In this document: piece by piece, positions 51,698 through 60,093 of the stretch | How positions within the stretch are numbered: position 1 is the first letter of the stretch | Layout: every line of letters starts with the position of its first letter | Source of the DNA: Pseudomonadales bacterium | GTDB lineage: Bacteria; Pseudomonadota; Gammaproteobacteria; Pseudomonadales; Pseudohongiellaceae | NCBI GenBank assembly: GCA_024234365.1 | Contig: JACKOK010000001.1 | Span: 682,001-746,000, forward strand | DNA: 64,000 bases | Direction of reading: 5' to 3' | Made by a program: the position numbers and the translations under genes | The notes under the pieces: generated by a model | The model's database searches: none | Seen by the model: only the letters and a program-made list of their open reading frames with translations | Told to the model about the DNA's origin: nothing

Positions 51698-52117
51698 ATG
51701 AACACGAAACCAAAACCAAAAGTTGTTATTTCAACACTGGATGCAGAGCGTCTTGAAAGTCTGCTGGATGCGCTGTCCCTTCACTCCAGTCCAACAGGCG
51801 AACAGCTTGAGGAGGAGCTCGCACGGGCGGAGATTGTTGACCCGCAGGCCGTGCCGCCGACTGTCGTCACCATGAATTCGACAGTGCGATTTCAGGTAGA
51901 GAACTCTGCGGAAAGTTTCTGCATGACACTGGTGTACCCAAAAGACGCGAACGCAAGTGTCGATAGAATCTCCATTCTTGCGCCCGTTGGCAGCGCAATG
52001 CTGGGTCTGTCGGAAGGGGATGCCATCGAATGGCCACGCCCCGGTGCCGGTGTTCTCAAGGTGCGCATAGACGAGGTCACCTATCAGCCTGAACGTGCCG
52101 GAGACTTCCACCGCTGA
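51698..52117 (+). CDS. rnk: Nucleoside diphosphate kinase regulator Rnk
   Basis: ATG 51698 (MNTKPKPKVV) gives 139 residues; upstream in-frame codons overlap the terminator region. It has an N-terminal helical pair (TLDAERLESLLDAL) and the C-terminal GreA/GreB-like domain with AMLGLSEGDAIEWPRPGAG, the standard Rnk signature. Rnk binds RNA polymerase near the secondary channel and affects nucleotide pools. It stands between gdx and the DUF2164 gene. Confidence 0.9.
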   Translation: MNTKPKPKVVISTLDAERLESLLDALSLHSSPTGEQLEEELARAEIVDPQAVPPTVVTMNSTVRFQVENSAESFCMTLVYPKDANASVDRISILAPVGSAMLGLSEGDAIEWPRPGAGVLKVRIDEVTYQPERAGDFHR

Positions 52118-52165
52118 GGCATAGGCAGGGCGAAATCAGGAAGCGCAAAGAGTAGGAGTCATACC

Positions 52166-52420
52166 ATGACTGCCATTGAATTTTCGGAAACGGAAAAACG
52201 CGCGATTGTCAGTCGCATTCAGGCCTATTTCGAAGAGGAGCTGGAGCAGGAGATCGGGCAGTTTGATGCGCAGTTTCTGCTGGATTTCTTCGCCGGGCAG
52301 ATCGGGCCTTATTTCTACAACCGAGGGCTTTACGACGCGCAGACAATTCTGGGCGCCCGCATGGAAGATATCTCCGAAGCGATTCTGCAGCTGGAGAAGG
52401 CCACGGAGTCATCACGTTGA
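52166..52420 (+). CDS. DUF2164 protein
   Basis: This 84-residue protein matches DUF2164: RIQAYFEEELEQEIGQFDAQFLLDFFAGQIGPYFYNRGLYDA is almost diagnostic, with the conserved GPYFYNRG. It is small, acidic and soluble. The function is unknown. It follows rnk by 48 bases, with a GGAGTCATACC ribosome site. Confidence 0.88.
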   Translation: MTAIEFSETEKRAIVSRIQAYFEEELEQEIGQFDAQFLLDFFAGQIGPYFYNRGLYDAQTILGARMEDISEAILQLEKATESSR

Positions 52421-52441
52421 TACGCGATGACTCCGCTGTGT

Positions 52442-53185
52442 TCACTGGCGCACGAAGGTGTAGACAAATTTTGAGGTCTGGCCCTGAATGCTCGGGTCAA
52501 ACACGTTTTTTGACAGATCGTCCTCCGGGTTGAGCAGTACATCGCTTTGCTGTGCCAGGCGAAAGCCGTGAGCTGCGAAATCCGCTTGCGTATATTCCGG
52601 ATCAATGCGGTGCAGGGTGTTGCCGAGGCTGGAGCCGGTGCCGATGCTACCCATGTGATCCATGACGATGATCCTGCCATCGGGTTTGAGCAGGGACTGC
52701 AGGGCCGGGAAAAAGGTATCGGGCGTCACAGTCCAGCCATCGGCTACATAGTAGACATCGTGATAGGCCATGCTGATCCAGATGACATCCACGCTGCCGG
52801 CAGGCACCCCCATGTCTTCCAGCTCTGCAAACAACCCCACCACATTGCCCAGACGGCCGTCGGCAAGCCGTTTCTCGATGGCCTCTCCGGAGAAGCCTTG
52901 ATAGGCGAGATTATTGTGCATCAGTACCGTGCCCTGGCTTCCCACCACATAGGCCAGCAGCTCGGAAAAATAGCCCCCGCCTGCAAACATATCGAGAACG
53001 GTATCGCCGGCCTTGACCCCGGCAAAACGCATCAGCTCGGCCGGTTTGCTGTCCGCATCGCGTTGCCGGTCAGCCGCCGGGCGGTAGGGATTGCTCACGG
53101 CATCGTCGTAGACATCCGCCATGGCGGGAAAACTGATGAAGAGCAATACGAAAGTCAGCAGCAGCGGTGTTCGCACAGTAGGCAT
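52442..53185 (-). CDS. Exported class I methyltransferase-like protein, paralogue 1
   Basis: ATG 53185 follows GGAGGAACC and gives 247 residues with a signal peptide ending near residue 23 (SFPAMAD). The mature part begins NPYRPAADRQRDADSKPAELM and then carries a Rossmann SAM motif VLDMFAGGGYFSELLA. Later motifs include VDVIWISMAYHDVYY and IIVMDHMG. The paralogue at 57002 shares the same layout. Cytosolic SAM should not be available in the periplasm, so either a ligand other than SAM is bound or the signal peptide is not what it seems. It converges with the DUF2164 gene and is divergent from the racemase gene. Confidence 0.75.
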   Translation of the reverse strand: MPTVRTPLLLTFVLLFISFPAMADVYDDAVSNPYRPAADRQRDADSKPAELMRFAGVKAGDTVLDMFAGGGYFSELLAYVVGSQGTVLMHNNLAYQGFSGEAIEKRLADGRLGNVVGLFAELEDMGVPAGSVDVIWISMAYHDVYYVADGWTVTPDTFFPALQSLLKPDGRIIVMDHMGSIGTGSSLGNTLHRIDPEYTQADFAAHGFRLAQQSDVLLNPEDDLSKNVFDPSIQGQTSKFVYTFVRQ

Positions 53186-53311
53186 ATCGGGTTCCTCCTG
53201 ACAGTGGTGGCGGGTATGCTGAAAACAATAACAGGTGCTTGTGGCCGTGTCAGTGCAATCTTGTAGAATGCCTGTCTCAATACCGGGAAGTAGGATCGGA
53301 GAGTGTCGTCT

Positions 53312-54028
53312 ATGAAAACCATCGGCCTGCTGGGAGGCATGAGCTGGGAGTCTACCCAGAGTTACTACCGCGCGCTCAATGAAGGCGTGAAGGCCGCATT
53401 GGGTGGCCTGCATTCGGCAAAAATCGTGCTCTACAGTGTGGATTTCGCCGAGATCGAGGCGCGGCAGCATGCGGGTGAGTGGGCTCGGATGGCCACCATG
53501 CTGGGCGATGCGGCGGTGGCCGTGGAACGTGCCGGTGCCGATTTCCTGCTGATCGGCACCAATACCATGCACAAGGTGGCGCCCGAGGTTCAGGCGCGCA
53601 TCACGATTCCCCTGCTGCATATTGCCGATGCCACGGCGCAGGTGCTGGAGGAGCAGGGGATTGCGCGCGTGGGCCTGCTGGGCACCCGTTTCACCATGGA
53701 AGAGACTTTTTATCGGGAACGGCTGGAGGCGCGGGGTATCGAGGTGCTGGTGCCGGAGGCGGCGGAACGCGAGACGGTACATCGGGTGATCTATGAGGAG
53801 CTGTGCCTGGGGCAGATCAACGAGGCTTCACGCGCCACCTATCTGGCCATTGTCGATGCACTTGCGGCGCGAGGGGCTCAGGGCGTCATTCTCGGCTGTA
53901 CCGAGATTGCCCTGTTGCTGCAGCAGCCCCACACACGGGTGCCCCTGTTCGACACCACGGCCATTCATGCCGCGCAGGCGGTGCGCCAGGCCATCGCTGC
54001 CCGCCCGGAGCACCGTGGGCATGAATGA
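53312..54028 (+). CDS. ygeA: YgeA-type L-aspartate/glutamate racemase
   Basis: ATG 53312 (MKTIGLLGGMSWEST) is placed well after TCGGAGAG; an in-frame GTG nine bases earlier is possible. The 238-residue enzyme belongs to the aspartate/glutamate racemase superfamily. The first active-site position, Cys in most members, is Thr in GTNTMHK (near residue 85), while the second is Cys in LGCTEIALL (near 198). The same Thr/Cys pair is known from E. coli YgeA, an L-specific racemase. It overlaps the next gene by 8 bases. Confidence 0.9.
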   Translation: MKTIGLLGGMSWESTQSYYRALNEGVKAALGGLHSAKIVLYSVDFAEIEARQHAGEWARMATMLGDAAVAVERAGADFLLIGTNTMHKVAPEVQARITIPLLHIADATAQVLEEQGIARVGLLGTRFTMEETFYRERLEARGIEVLVPEAAERETVHRVIYEELCLGQINEASRATYLAIVDALAARGAQGVILGCTEIALLLQQPHTRVPLFDTTAIHAAQAVRQAIAARPEHRGHE

Positions 54029-54236
54029 ACAGTTGTTGCTGGAAGCCATCAACCAGACCATGCCCTTTGGCAAGTACCGCGGGCGCAGGCTGCTGGAGCT
54101 GCCGGAGCCCTATCTGGTGTGGTTCCATAAACAGGGCTTTCCGCCGGGCAAGCTGGGGGAGCAACTGGCCCTGATCTACGAGGTCAAGCTCAATGGCATG
54201 GAACCACTGTTATACCCGCTGCTGCAGCGCGACTGA
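54021..54236 (+). CDS. DUF3820 protein
   Basis: This 71-residue protein matches DUF3820: MPFGKYRGRRLLELPEPYLVWF and KQGFPPGKLGEQLAL. It overlaps the racemase gene by 8 bases, so the pair is co-translated. A related region occurs in some exonuclease- and helicase-associated proteins, but the function is not established. It converges with the large hydrolase gene. Confidence 0.85.
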   Translation: MNEQLLLEAINQTMPFGKYRGRRLLELPEPYLVWFHKQGFPPGKLGEQLALIYEVKLNGMEPLLYPLLQRD

Positions 54237-54254
54237 GCGCGCCTTCTTTCCGTC

Positions 54255-56267
54255 TTAATCGAGCACTGCGGCGTTTTTCTCTGCCAGCATCCGTATTTCT
54301 TCCCGGAAATCCGGCAGCAGATACCCCTCGGCAATCAGGGCATCCAGCGCCTTGCCGTAACGCTGCAGATAGTCCTCCCGGTTGCGATAACGGCTCAGCA
54401 GGGGCGGGCGCGGGTCCTGGCCGGCGCGTTGTCCTTCATCACGGGCGAAGGGGATATAGCCTCCGGATAGCCGCGCCAGCTCGGTATCGGCTCCTGTGCT
54501 GCTGTTGCGCAGGTTCCAGGGCACGAAGGTGCCCAATGGCACGGATGTCAGCGGTGGCAACACGGTGCTGAGCGCGCTGTCATTGTTGTCGGCATTGACG
54601 GCGGGCACGCGTCCGCCGTAGAGCTGTGTGCTGCTCAGTGGCTGTTGGTCGACAATTCCCTGGGTAAAAAAGCGCGGGCCGTAATCGGCGTAGGCAATCC
54701 GGTACATCGCCTTGGGATGTGCATAGCCTGCCAGCGGGTGCCAGGCGGCAGGGTTGATCTGTCCGTCATCGAGATGGGGGGGCACCAGGGTGCCCTGGTC
54801 GATTCTGGGATAACGGCTGGGAGGTGGCGGGGTGTCATGGCTCACCCATTCCACCATGGCGATCAGCAGTGAGTGGGCGATGGGTGTCCAGCGATTGGGG
54901 TTGGCGGGCAATTGGCCGGAAGTGGCTCGTGTCGTGGGGACACCAATGCCGGAGCTGTGCTGGGAGCCGCCGATGGTATAGAAGCGCACATTGTCGGGGA
55001 TGTCGGCATCCGCTGTGCCCTCGGGATTGGTGTGTGCCAGCGAACCCCCGCGCACCCAGTATTCGTTGGAGGTCTGGATATGCATGAGCCGTGGCTCGGT
55101 GCCGCTGTCACGGGCCTGTTTCAGAATGCCATCGCGCCTGCCCGTGAAAGGATCGGTGCTGTCGCCGTAGGTAAACGGGAAATAGTCGTTGGGGTAGAGC
55201 AGGTTTTCGTGCTGACCGTTGGTGCGGGTCGGCATGGCAAAGCGGATGTTGAACATGCCGAAACCGCCCCCGGCGATGATGGGCACGATGCCGTCGAACA
55301 CTCGTCGTCCCTGCAGGTCTGCATTGAAACCCTGATACAGATACTGGCGCAGCAGGCGGCCACTCTGGGAATTGCCCCAGCTCACGGTATGCGCAATCTC
55401 CGGCACATCGAGTGCTCGTAGTGATTGTGTCAGTGCGGCATCGTTGCTGCCGTGTCGCAACAGGGACACCATGTCGCGGATGGCGGCCAGCCCGGCTCCG
55501 GCCAGCACCGGGTCGCGGGCCTCGTAGATCAGCTCGTAGATAATGCCGGGTTGCAAACCGCCCTCAATGTTAAGGGTGACTTCGACCTGATTGGAGCCGT
55601 CCACCGGGCGTGCCGTGATCTGGAAATCCTCGCGGTGCAGTGGCTGGCGCGGGTCGTCCTGATTCAGGCGCCAGCTCAGTGTTGCCTCCTGCAGTCCGCG
55701 TGGCGTGGGGGCATAGGCGAGGTGGTTGGCTCCCGCAATATTGACATCGTTCTCGGCACGGCTGGTGATCACTTCATAGCGCAGAGTCCCCGTGACCGCT
55801 GCGCCATTCTCCGTGATCACGGGCGCGTGCAGGCGCATGCGCTTACCGCCGGGCATCAGCTCATTGATCCAGCCGGTGGCAAGAAAGGTGTAGCCGCGCG
55901 TGGCCAGCGGGTGTTGCAGGGACTCCTCGGGAGGGAGCGTGCTGCCGCCGCGATTGTTGACATAGTAGAGCAGGGTATCGCTGAGAGGGCCGGATTTCGG
56001 AACAAGAAGTTTGAAATCGGTGGTGTATTCCACCAGGCCGGCCTCGTTGCGCGGCGCCAGCCCGATGTCGGCGATGCGCTGATTGCCCGCCGCCAGAGGG
56101 TCCAGCGTCATGTGCAACAGCCCCGTAACAGCTTCATAGCGGACATCGGTATTCGTGGCGCTCAGGGTTTCCCGTTGCTGAATTTCGATACGGCTGACGT
56201 CCGCCGTGGCGGACAGCGCATAGAGCCATAATGCCAATGCCGGCAGGGTTCTGGACAGTGTGTTCAT
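54255..56267 (-). CDS. Large secreted alpha/beta hydrolase-domain protein
   Basis: ATG 56267 follows ACGAGGTTGCG and gives 670 residues with a signal peptide (LALWLYALSATADV). It matches the abhydrolase-domain-10 family (PF20091-type): a beta-rich N-terminal part, the nucleophile elbow WGNSQSGRLLRQYLY (near residue 320), an acid/His region with YTIGGSQHSSG, and the final helix-rich cap. The substrate is unknown; relatives are annotated simply as alpha/beta hydrolase domain-containing proteins. It converges with the DUF3820 gene with 18 bases between. Confidence 0.82.
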   Translation of the reverse strand: MNTLSRTLPALALWLYALSATADVSRIEIQQRETLSATNTDVRYEAVTGLLHMTLDPLAAGNQRIADIGLAPRNEAGLVEYTTDFKLLVPKSGPLSDTLLYYVNNRGGSTLPPEESLQHPLATRGYTFLATGWINELMPGGKRMRLHAPVITENGAAVTGTLRYEVITSRAENDVNIAGANHLAYAPTPRGLQEATLSWRLNQDDPRQPLHREDFQITARPVDGSNQVEVTLNIEGGLQPGIIYELIYEARDPVLAGAGLAAIRDMVSLLRHGSNDAALTQSLRALDVPEIAHTVSWGNSQSGRLLRQYLYQGFNADLQGRRVFDGIVPIIAGGGFGMFNIRFAMPTRTNGQHENLLYPNDYFPFTYGDSTDPFTGRRDGILKQARDSGTEPRLMHIQTSNEYWVRGGSLAHTNPEGTADADIPDNVRFYTIGGSQHSSGIGVPTTRATSGQLPANPNRWTPIAHSLLIAMVEWVSHDTPPPPSRYPRIDQGTLVPPHLDDGQINPAAWHPLAGYAHPKAMYRIAYADYGPRFFTQGIVDQQPLSSTQLYGGRVPAVNADNNDSALSTVLPPLTSVPLGTFVPWNLRNSSTGADTELARLSGGYIPFARDEGQRAGQDPRPPLLSRYRNREDYLQRYGKALDALIAEGYLLPDFREEIRMLAEKNAAVLD

Positions 56268-56325
56268 CGCAACCTCGTTTTTGTTGTTATGACGTTTTAT
56301 CGCCAACTGACCCGGTGAGCGCGTG

Positions 56326-56823
56326 TCACTCGCTCGGGAAAATGTATTGCCAGTAGCCCACGTCGAGCCAGCGTCCGAATTTGTATCCCACCTCGGAAAA
56401 ATGTGCCACCTTGCGCATGCCGAATTTCTCGTGCAGCGCAACGCTGTGCTCGTTGGGCAGTGCAATGCAGGCTACCGCCGCGTGCACGGCGCGGGTGCGC
56501 AGGGCAGCGAACAGGGCCTGGTAGAGGGCGCTGCCGACGCCATTGCCGGCATGCTGTGGAGCCAGATAGACGGTGATCTCGACGCTATGCCGGTAGGCCG
56601 CACGGGCCTTCCAGGGGCTGGCATAGGCATAGCCGAGCAGGGCTCCCGCTTCATCCTGCGCGACCAGCCAGGGCAGGTCGGCGTCCTCCACCAGCGCCAG
56701 GCGTGCCGCCATGGTCTCGTTCGTCAACGCAATCTCCTCGAAGGAGACGACCGTCTGTTCAATATAGTGGTTGTAAATCTGACGCAGGGCCGGGGCATCG
56801 GCAATCGTTGCGGCTCGGATCAT
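56326..56823 (-). CDS. GNAT N-acetyltransferase (phosphinothricin acetyltransferase-like)
   Basis: This 165-residue enzyme starts MIRAATIADAPALRQIYNHYIEQTVVSFEE, the typical opening of the Pat/Bar family, with SVEITVYLAPQHAGNGVGSALY as the acetyl-CoA binding motif A. It should acetylate the amino group of a small molecule such as methionine sulfoximine or a related amino acid. It is divergent from the methyltransferase-like gene at 57002. Confidence 0.88.
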   Translation of the reverse strand: MIRAATIADAPALRQIYNHYIEQTVVSFEEIALTNETMAARLALVEDADLPWLVAQDEAGALLGYAYASPWKARAAYRHSVEITVYLAPQHAGNGVGSALYQALFAALRTRAVHAAVACIALPNEHSVALHEKFGMRKVAHFSEVGYKFGRWLDVGYWQYIFPSE

Positions 56824-57001
56824 GGTGGCCTGTCCTGGGATGGGGCTGCTGACGGGAGCGGGCTAGCTATCTTACCCGGCGCGTCTTGTCACGGATAGAC
56901 ACAGATGCCAATTTCAAAGGCGGCGGGAATATGCTATTTCTGTAGCGTTCGTGAGCATCAGCACAACAACAAAAACACACTGGCATTCAGAGGACGCCTT
57001 C

Positions 57002-57751
57002 ATGAAAGTATTTCCGCTCGCACTGGCCTTCGTGGCTGCAATCACCACTGCACTTCCTTCCTACGCCCAGAACGCCACGGCACTGAACGCGGCGCTGGCC
57101 AATCCTTCGCGCCCGGCAGCTGACCGCGACGCGGACGCCCGCCGTAAACCGGCCGAAACGCTCGATTTCTTCGGCGTTGGCCCGGGCATGACCGTGGTCG
57201 ATCTGGTCGCCTCCGGGGGGTACTACACCGAGGTACTGTCCAATGCGGTAGGCCCGCGCGGCAAGGTGTACATGCAGAATGCGCCTTCCGCTTTGCAGGG
57301 CGAACGTGGAACTCGTACCGCACAGGCCATCGATGCGCGCCTGGCCGGTGGCCGTCTGGCGAATGTGGAACGTCTGAACCGGGACCTCAATGATCTGGGC
57401 CTGCCGGACAATTCACTCGATGCGGCAGTCATCGCGCTGGAATACCATGAGGTCTACCGCTCGTCGGACCCTCAGGCAGAAAGCAGGTTTCTGGCAGAGA
57501 TGAAGCGCGTCCTGAAATCGGGTGGGGTGCTGGGCGTCATCGACCACGCCGGCAATGCGGGCAATGACAATGGCAGCATGCACCGCGCCGAGCTGGAGAA
57601 AGTACTGGCGGGTGCCCGTGCGGCCGGCTTCATTGTCGATGGCACCAGTGACATCCTGCGCAACCCGGCGGATGATCGCAGCAAGACGGTGTTTGATGCC
57701 AGTATTCGCGGGGTGACCGATCAGTTCATCGTGAAGCTGCGCAATCCCTGA
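57002..57751 (+). CDS. Exported class I methyltransferase-like protein, paralogue 2
   Basis: ATG 57002 after AGAGGACGCC gives 249 residues with a signal peptide ending near residue 21 (ALPSYAQN). It is the paralogue of the protein at 52442: both mature ends begin NPxRPAADRxxDAxxKPAE. The SAM motif is VVDLVASGGYYTEVLS, less canonical than in paralogue 1. Further shared motifs are YHEVYRSSDP and VIDHAGN, and both end DRSKTVFDASIRG-like before the last strand. It is encoded just before a periplasmic rhodanese and a YeeE-type sulfur transporter, hinting at thiol chemistry, which is an inference. Confidence 0.75.
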   Translation: MKVFPLALAFVAAITTALPSYAQNATALNAALANPSRPAADRDADARRKPAETLDFFGVGPGMTVVDLVASGGYYTEVLSNAVGPRGKVYMQNAPSALQGERGTRTAQAIDARLAGGRLANVERLNRDLNDLGLPDNSLDAAVIALEYHEVYRSSDPQAESRFLAEMKRVLKSGGVLGVIDHAGNAGNDNGSMHRAELEKVLAGARAAGFIVDGTSDILRNPADDRSKTVFDASIRGVTDQFIVKLRNP

Positions 57752-57827
57752 TCGGGCTTGCATGTGGCCGGGTGTCGGAGTACAAATAGCGCCCGTTACC
57801 CGCGCCACCCTTCAGGAGAATGTCCGC

Positions 57828-58784
57828 ATGAAACACGGTTTGTCTGCTCTTTTCCGCACGCTTTGCCTGCTGCTGTCCCTGTGGCTGCCGCTTCAGGCCG
57901 GCGCGGCCCCGCAGGGCTGGGAAGTGCTGCTGGAACCTGCTCAACTGGACAATATTCTCGCGGCAACGCCGCAGGTGCGCCTGCTGCATGTGACCGGTGA
58001 CTACGATGCCGGTCATATTCCGGGGGCGGTATCTGCGCCCTATGCCGAGTTTCGCGGCCCCGGGGGTAACCCAGGGGCGCTGCCCTCTCTGGAAACCCTG
58101 AGCGCGCTTGTGCAGCGTCTGGGTATCACGCCGCAAACGCCTGTTGTAGTGATTCACTCCGGCTCCAATGCCTCGGATTTCGGGGCGGCGGCACGGGTGT
58201 ACTGGACGCTGAAATCGCTGGGGGTGAAAGACCTGTCCGTGCTCAACGGCGGCTTCGTCGGCTGGCGCACCGGCAATTTCCCTATCAGCCGCGAAGCGAG
58301 CGTGGCCACCCCATCGACCTTTGAGCCGCAGTGGCGCGATGACTGGCAGGTGACGACTCAGGGGGTGGAGGAACTTGTCGCCAGTGGTGAGGGCCGTCTC
58401 ATTGATGCACGGCCGGAGGATTTCTTCGAAGGCCTGCAGGCCTCTACCGGGCGCCCGGGCACCATTCGGGGCGCAAGCAATCTGACCTTTACCAATTTCT
58501 TCGAGGGTAGCCGCGTATTGCCCAAAGCCCAGGTGGGCGAGGTGCTGGCCTCGGTGACACAGACGCGTGCGCCGGTCACCGTTTCCTTCTGCAACACCGG
58601 TCATCAGGCGGCCGTGAACTGGTTCATCATGAGTGAGCTGCAGGGCATCCCCAATACCCGCTTGTACGCCGAGAGCATGACCGAGTGGAGCATGGCGGAC
58701 CGCCCCATGGACAACCAGCCCAACCGCCTCCAGCACTACTGGCACATGACGACCAGCTGGCTGGCCGAGCTGATCGGGTCCTGA
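57828..58784 (+). CDS. Exported two-domain rhodanese sulfurtransferase
   Basis: ATG 57828 (MKHGLSALFRTL) after AGGAGAATG gives 318 residues with a signal peptide ending near residue 24 (AGAA). Two rhodanese domains follow. The first (about 40-155) has VIHSGSN in place of the active loop and so lacks a catalytic Cys; the second (about 175-290) has SFCNTGHQA with the active Cys near 263. It should move sulfane sulfur in the periplasm. The stop overlaps the transporter start (TGATG), linking it to thiosulfate or related sulfur import. Confidence 0.88.
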   Translation: MKHGLSALFRTLCLLLSLWLPLQAGAAPQGWEVLLEPAQLDNILAATPQVRLLHVTGDYDAGHIPGAVSAPYAEFRGPGGNPGALPSLETLSALVQRLGITPQTPVVVIHSGSNASDFGAAARVYWTLKSLGVKDLSVLNGGFVGWRTGNFPISREASVATPSTFEPQWRDDWQVTTQGVEELVASGEGRLIDARPEDFFEGLQASTGRPGTIRGASNLTFTNFFEGSRVLPKAQVGEVLASVTQTRAPVTVSFCNTGHQAAVNWFIMSELQGIPNTRLYAESMTEWSMADRPMDNQPNRLQHYWHMTTSWLAELIGS

Positions 58785-59920
58785 TGGAAGCCGTTGCCGA
58801 CACCTCCTTCGCTTCCCGCCGGGCCGGGCTGCTCTTCTTTGCCTTTGCGGCCGTGTTCACCACGTTTGCGCTGGCCGGGCCGCGTTCGGCCCTGCTGCTG
58901 ATGACCGGTCTGGGTTTCGGGCTCACGCTCGAGGGCCTGCGTTTCGGCTTTACCGGCCCGTGGCGCCAGATCGTCGTGGAGCGCGATGGACGCGGACTGC
59001 TGGCACAGCTGTTTGCCATTGCCCTGACGGCGCTGGTGGCCTTTCCCTTATTGAATCTGTATGCCTCCGAGCTCAAGGGAGCCTATGCCTCCATTGGCAT
59101 TGCCATGGTCGTTGCCGCCTTCGTTTTCGGTATTGCCATGCAACTGGTGATGGGCTGTGGTTCCGGCACACTGGTCAATGCCGGCAGTGGCAATCTCGTG
59201 TCGCTGCTGGCGCTCGTCGGCTTTATCGCCGGGAGCTTCTTCGGCACGCTGCATCTGGCCTGGTGGACCAGTCTTGGTTCGCTACCGCTGTATACCTTGC
59301 AGGGGCTGTTCGGCAGCACCGGAGGATTGCTGGTGACACTGCTGGGACTGGCGCTGATGGCGGCGTTGGTGTGCTGGCGTGCGCAACCGGGCAAACGCCT
59401 GCCGGGGCGACGTCTGGGCTGGGCCGCTGCGCTGATCGCCCTGCTGGCCATTGCCAATCTCGTCATCGCCGGGCAATCCTGGGGTGTGGTCTACGGGCTG
59501 GGCCTGTGGGGTGCCAAGCTGACCCAGGCGGCGGGAGTGGACCTGGCGAGCAATGTGTTCTGGGGGGCGCCGGCCCATGCCGAGCGACTGCAGCAATCGA
59601 TCCTCACCGATGCCACCTCGCTGAGCAATCTCGGATTGATTGCCGGGGCTTTCATTGTCATGCGCTGGCGCAGTGAGGCCGGTGAACAGGTGCAGCCGCT
59701 GACTCCGCGAGGCTGGGCAGTGGTGCTGCTGGCCGGGCTCGTGTTGGGTTACAGTGCCCGGGTAGCTTTCGGTTGCAATGTGGGTGCCTATTTCAGTGGC
59801 ATTTCCACTGGCAGCCTGCACGGCTGGGCCTGGTTTGTTGCCGCGTTTGCGGGCTCGATGATCGGGGTTCGCCTGCGCGGCCGTCTGCTCAGCCCTGCGG
59901 GCCAGGGAGCATCCTCATGA
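58784..59920 (+). CDS. YeeE/YedE (TsuA-like) sulfur-compound transporter
   Basis: ATG 58784 overlaps the rhodanese stop by one base and gives 378 residues. About nine to ten helices surround the two family signatures with conserved Cys: MGCGSGTLVNAGSGN (near 124) and FGCNVGAYFSGISTGSLHGW (near 327). Members such as TsuA import thiosulfate. The rhodanese upstream and the short exported peptide downstream (ATGA overlap) are probably parts of the same function. Confidence 0.9.
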   Translation: MEAVADTSFASRRAGLLFFAFAAVFTTFALAGPRSALLLMTGLGFGLTLEGLRFGFTGPWRQIVVERDGRGLLAQLFAIALTALVAFPLLNLYASELKGAYASIGIAMVVAAFVFGIAMQLVMGCGSGTLVNAGSGNLVSLLALVGFIAGSFFGTLHLAWWTSLGSLPLYTLQGLFGSTGGLLVTLLGLALMAALVCWRAQPGKRLPGRRLGWAAALIALLAIANLVIAGQSWGVVYGLGLWGAKLTQAAGVDLASNVFWGAPAHAERLQQSILTDATSLSNLGLIAGAFIVMRWRSEAGEQVQPLTPRGWAVVLLAGLVLGYSARVAFGCNVGAYFSGISTGSLHGWAWFVAAFAGSMIGVRLRGRLLSPAGQGASS

Positions 59921-60093
59921 AGAACACACTGCCGTCACGCCCGCGCGTGGCCCATCTCACCCTGGCGCTGCTGGCAATCATTCTGCTGGTGGACCATGCC
60001 CAGTCACGGCCGATCAATCCCTATCAGGCGCCCGCGCCAGTGGCGCTGGGTTCCGGGCAGGCTCCGACAGCGGCACATTGCACCGCCTTCTGA
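59917..60093 (+). CDS. Short exported peptide in the sulfur cluster
   Basis: ATG 59917 overlaps the transporter stop (ATGA). The 58-residue product has a signal peptide (LTLALLAIILLVDHAQS) and a mature tail of about 28 residues with Pro/Ala and a single Cys near the end (AAHCTAF). It overlaps the converging rsuA end by 70 bases, unusual for two real genes, so it may be a short lipid-free exported peptide or a chance extension. Translational coupling favours it being real. Confidence 0.5.
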   Translation: MKNTLPSRPRVAHLTLALLAIILLVDHAQSRPINPYQAPAPVALGSGQAPTAAHCTAF

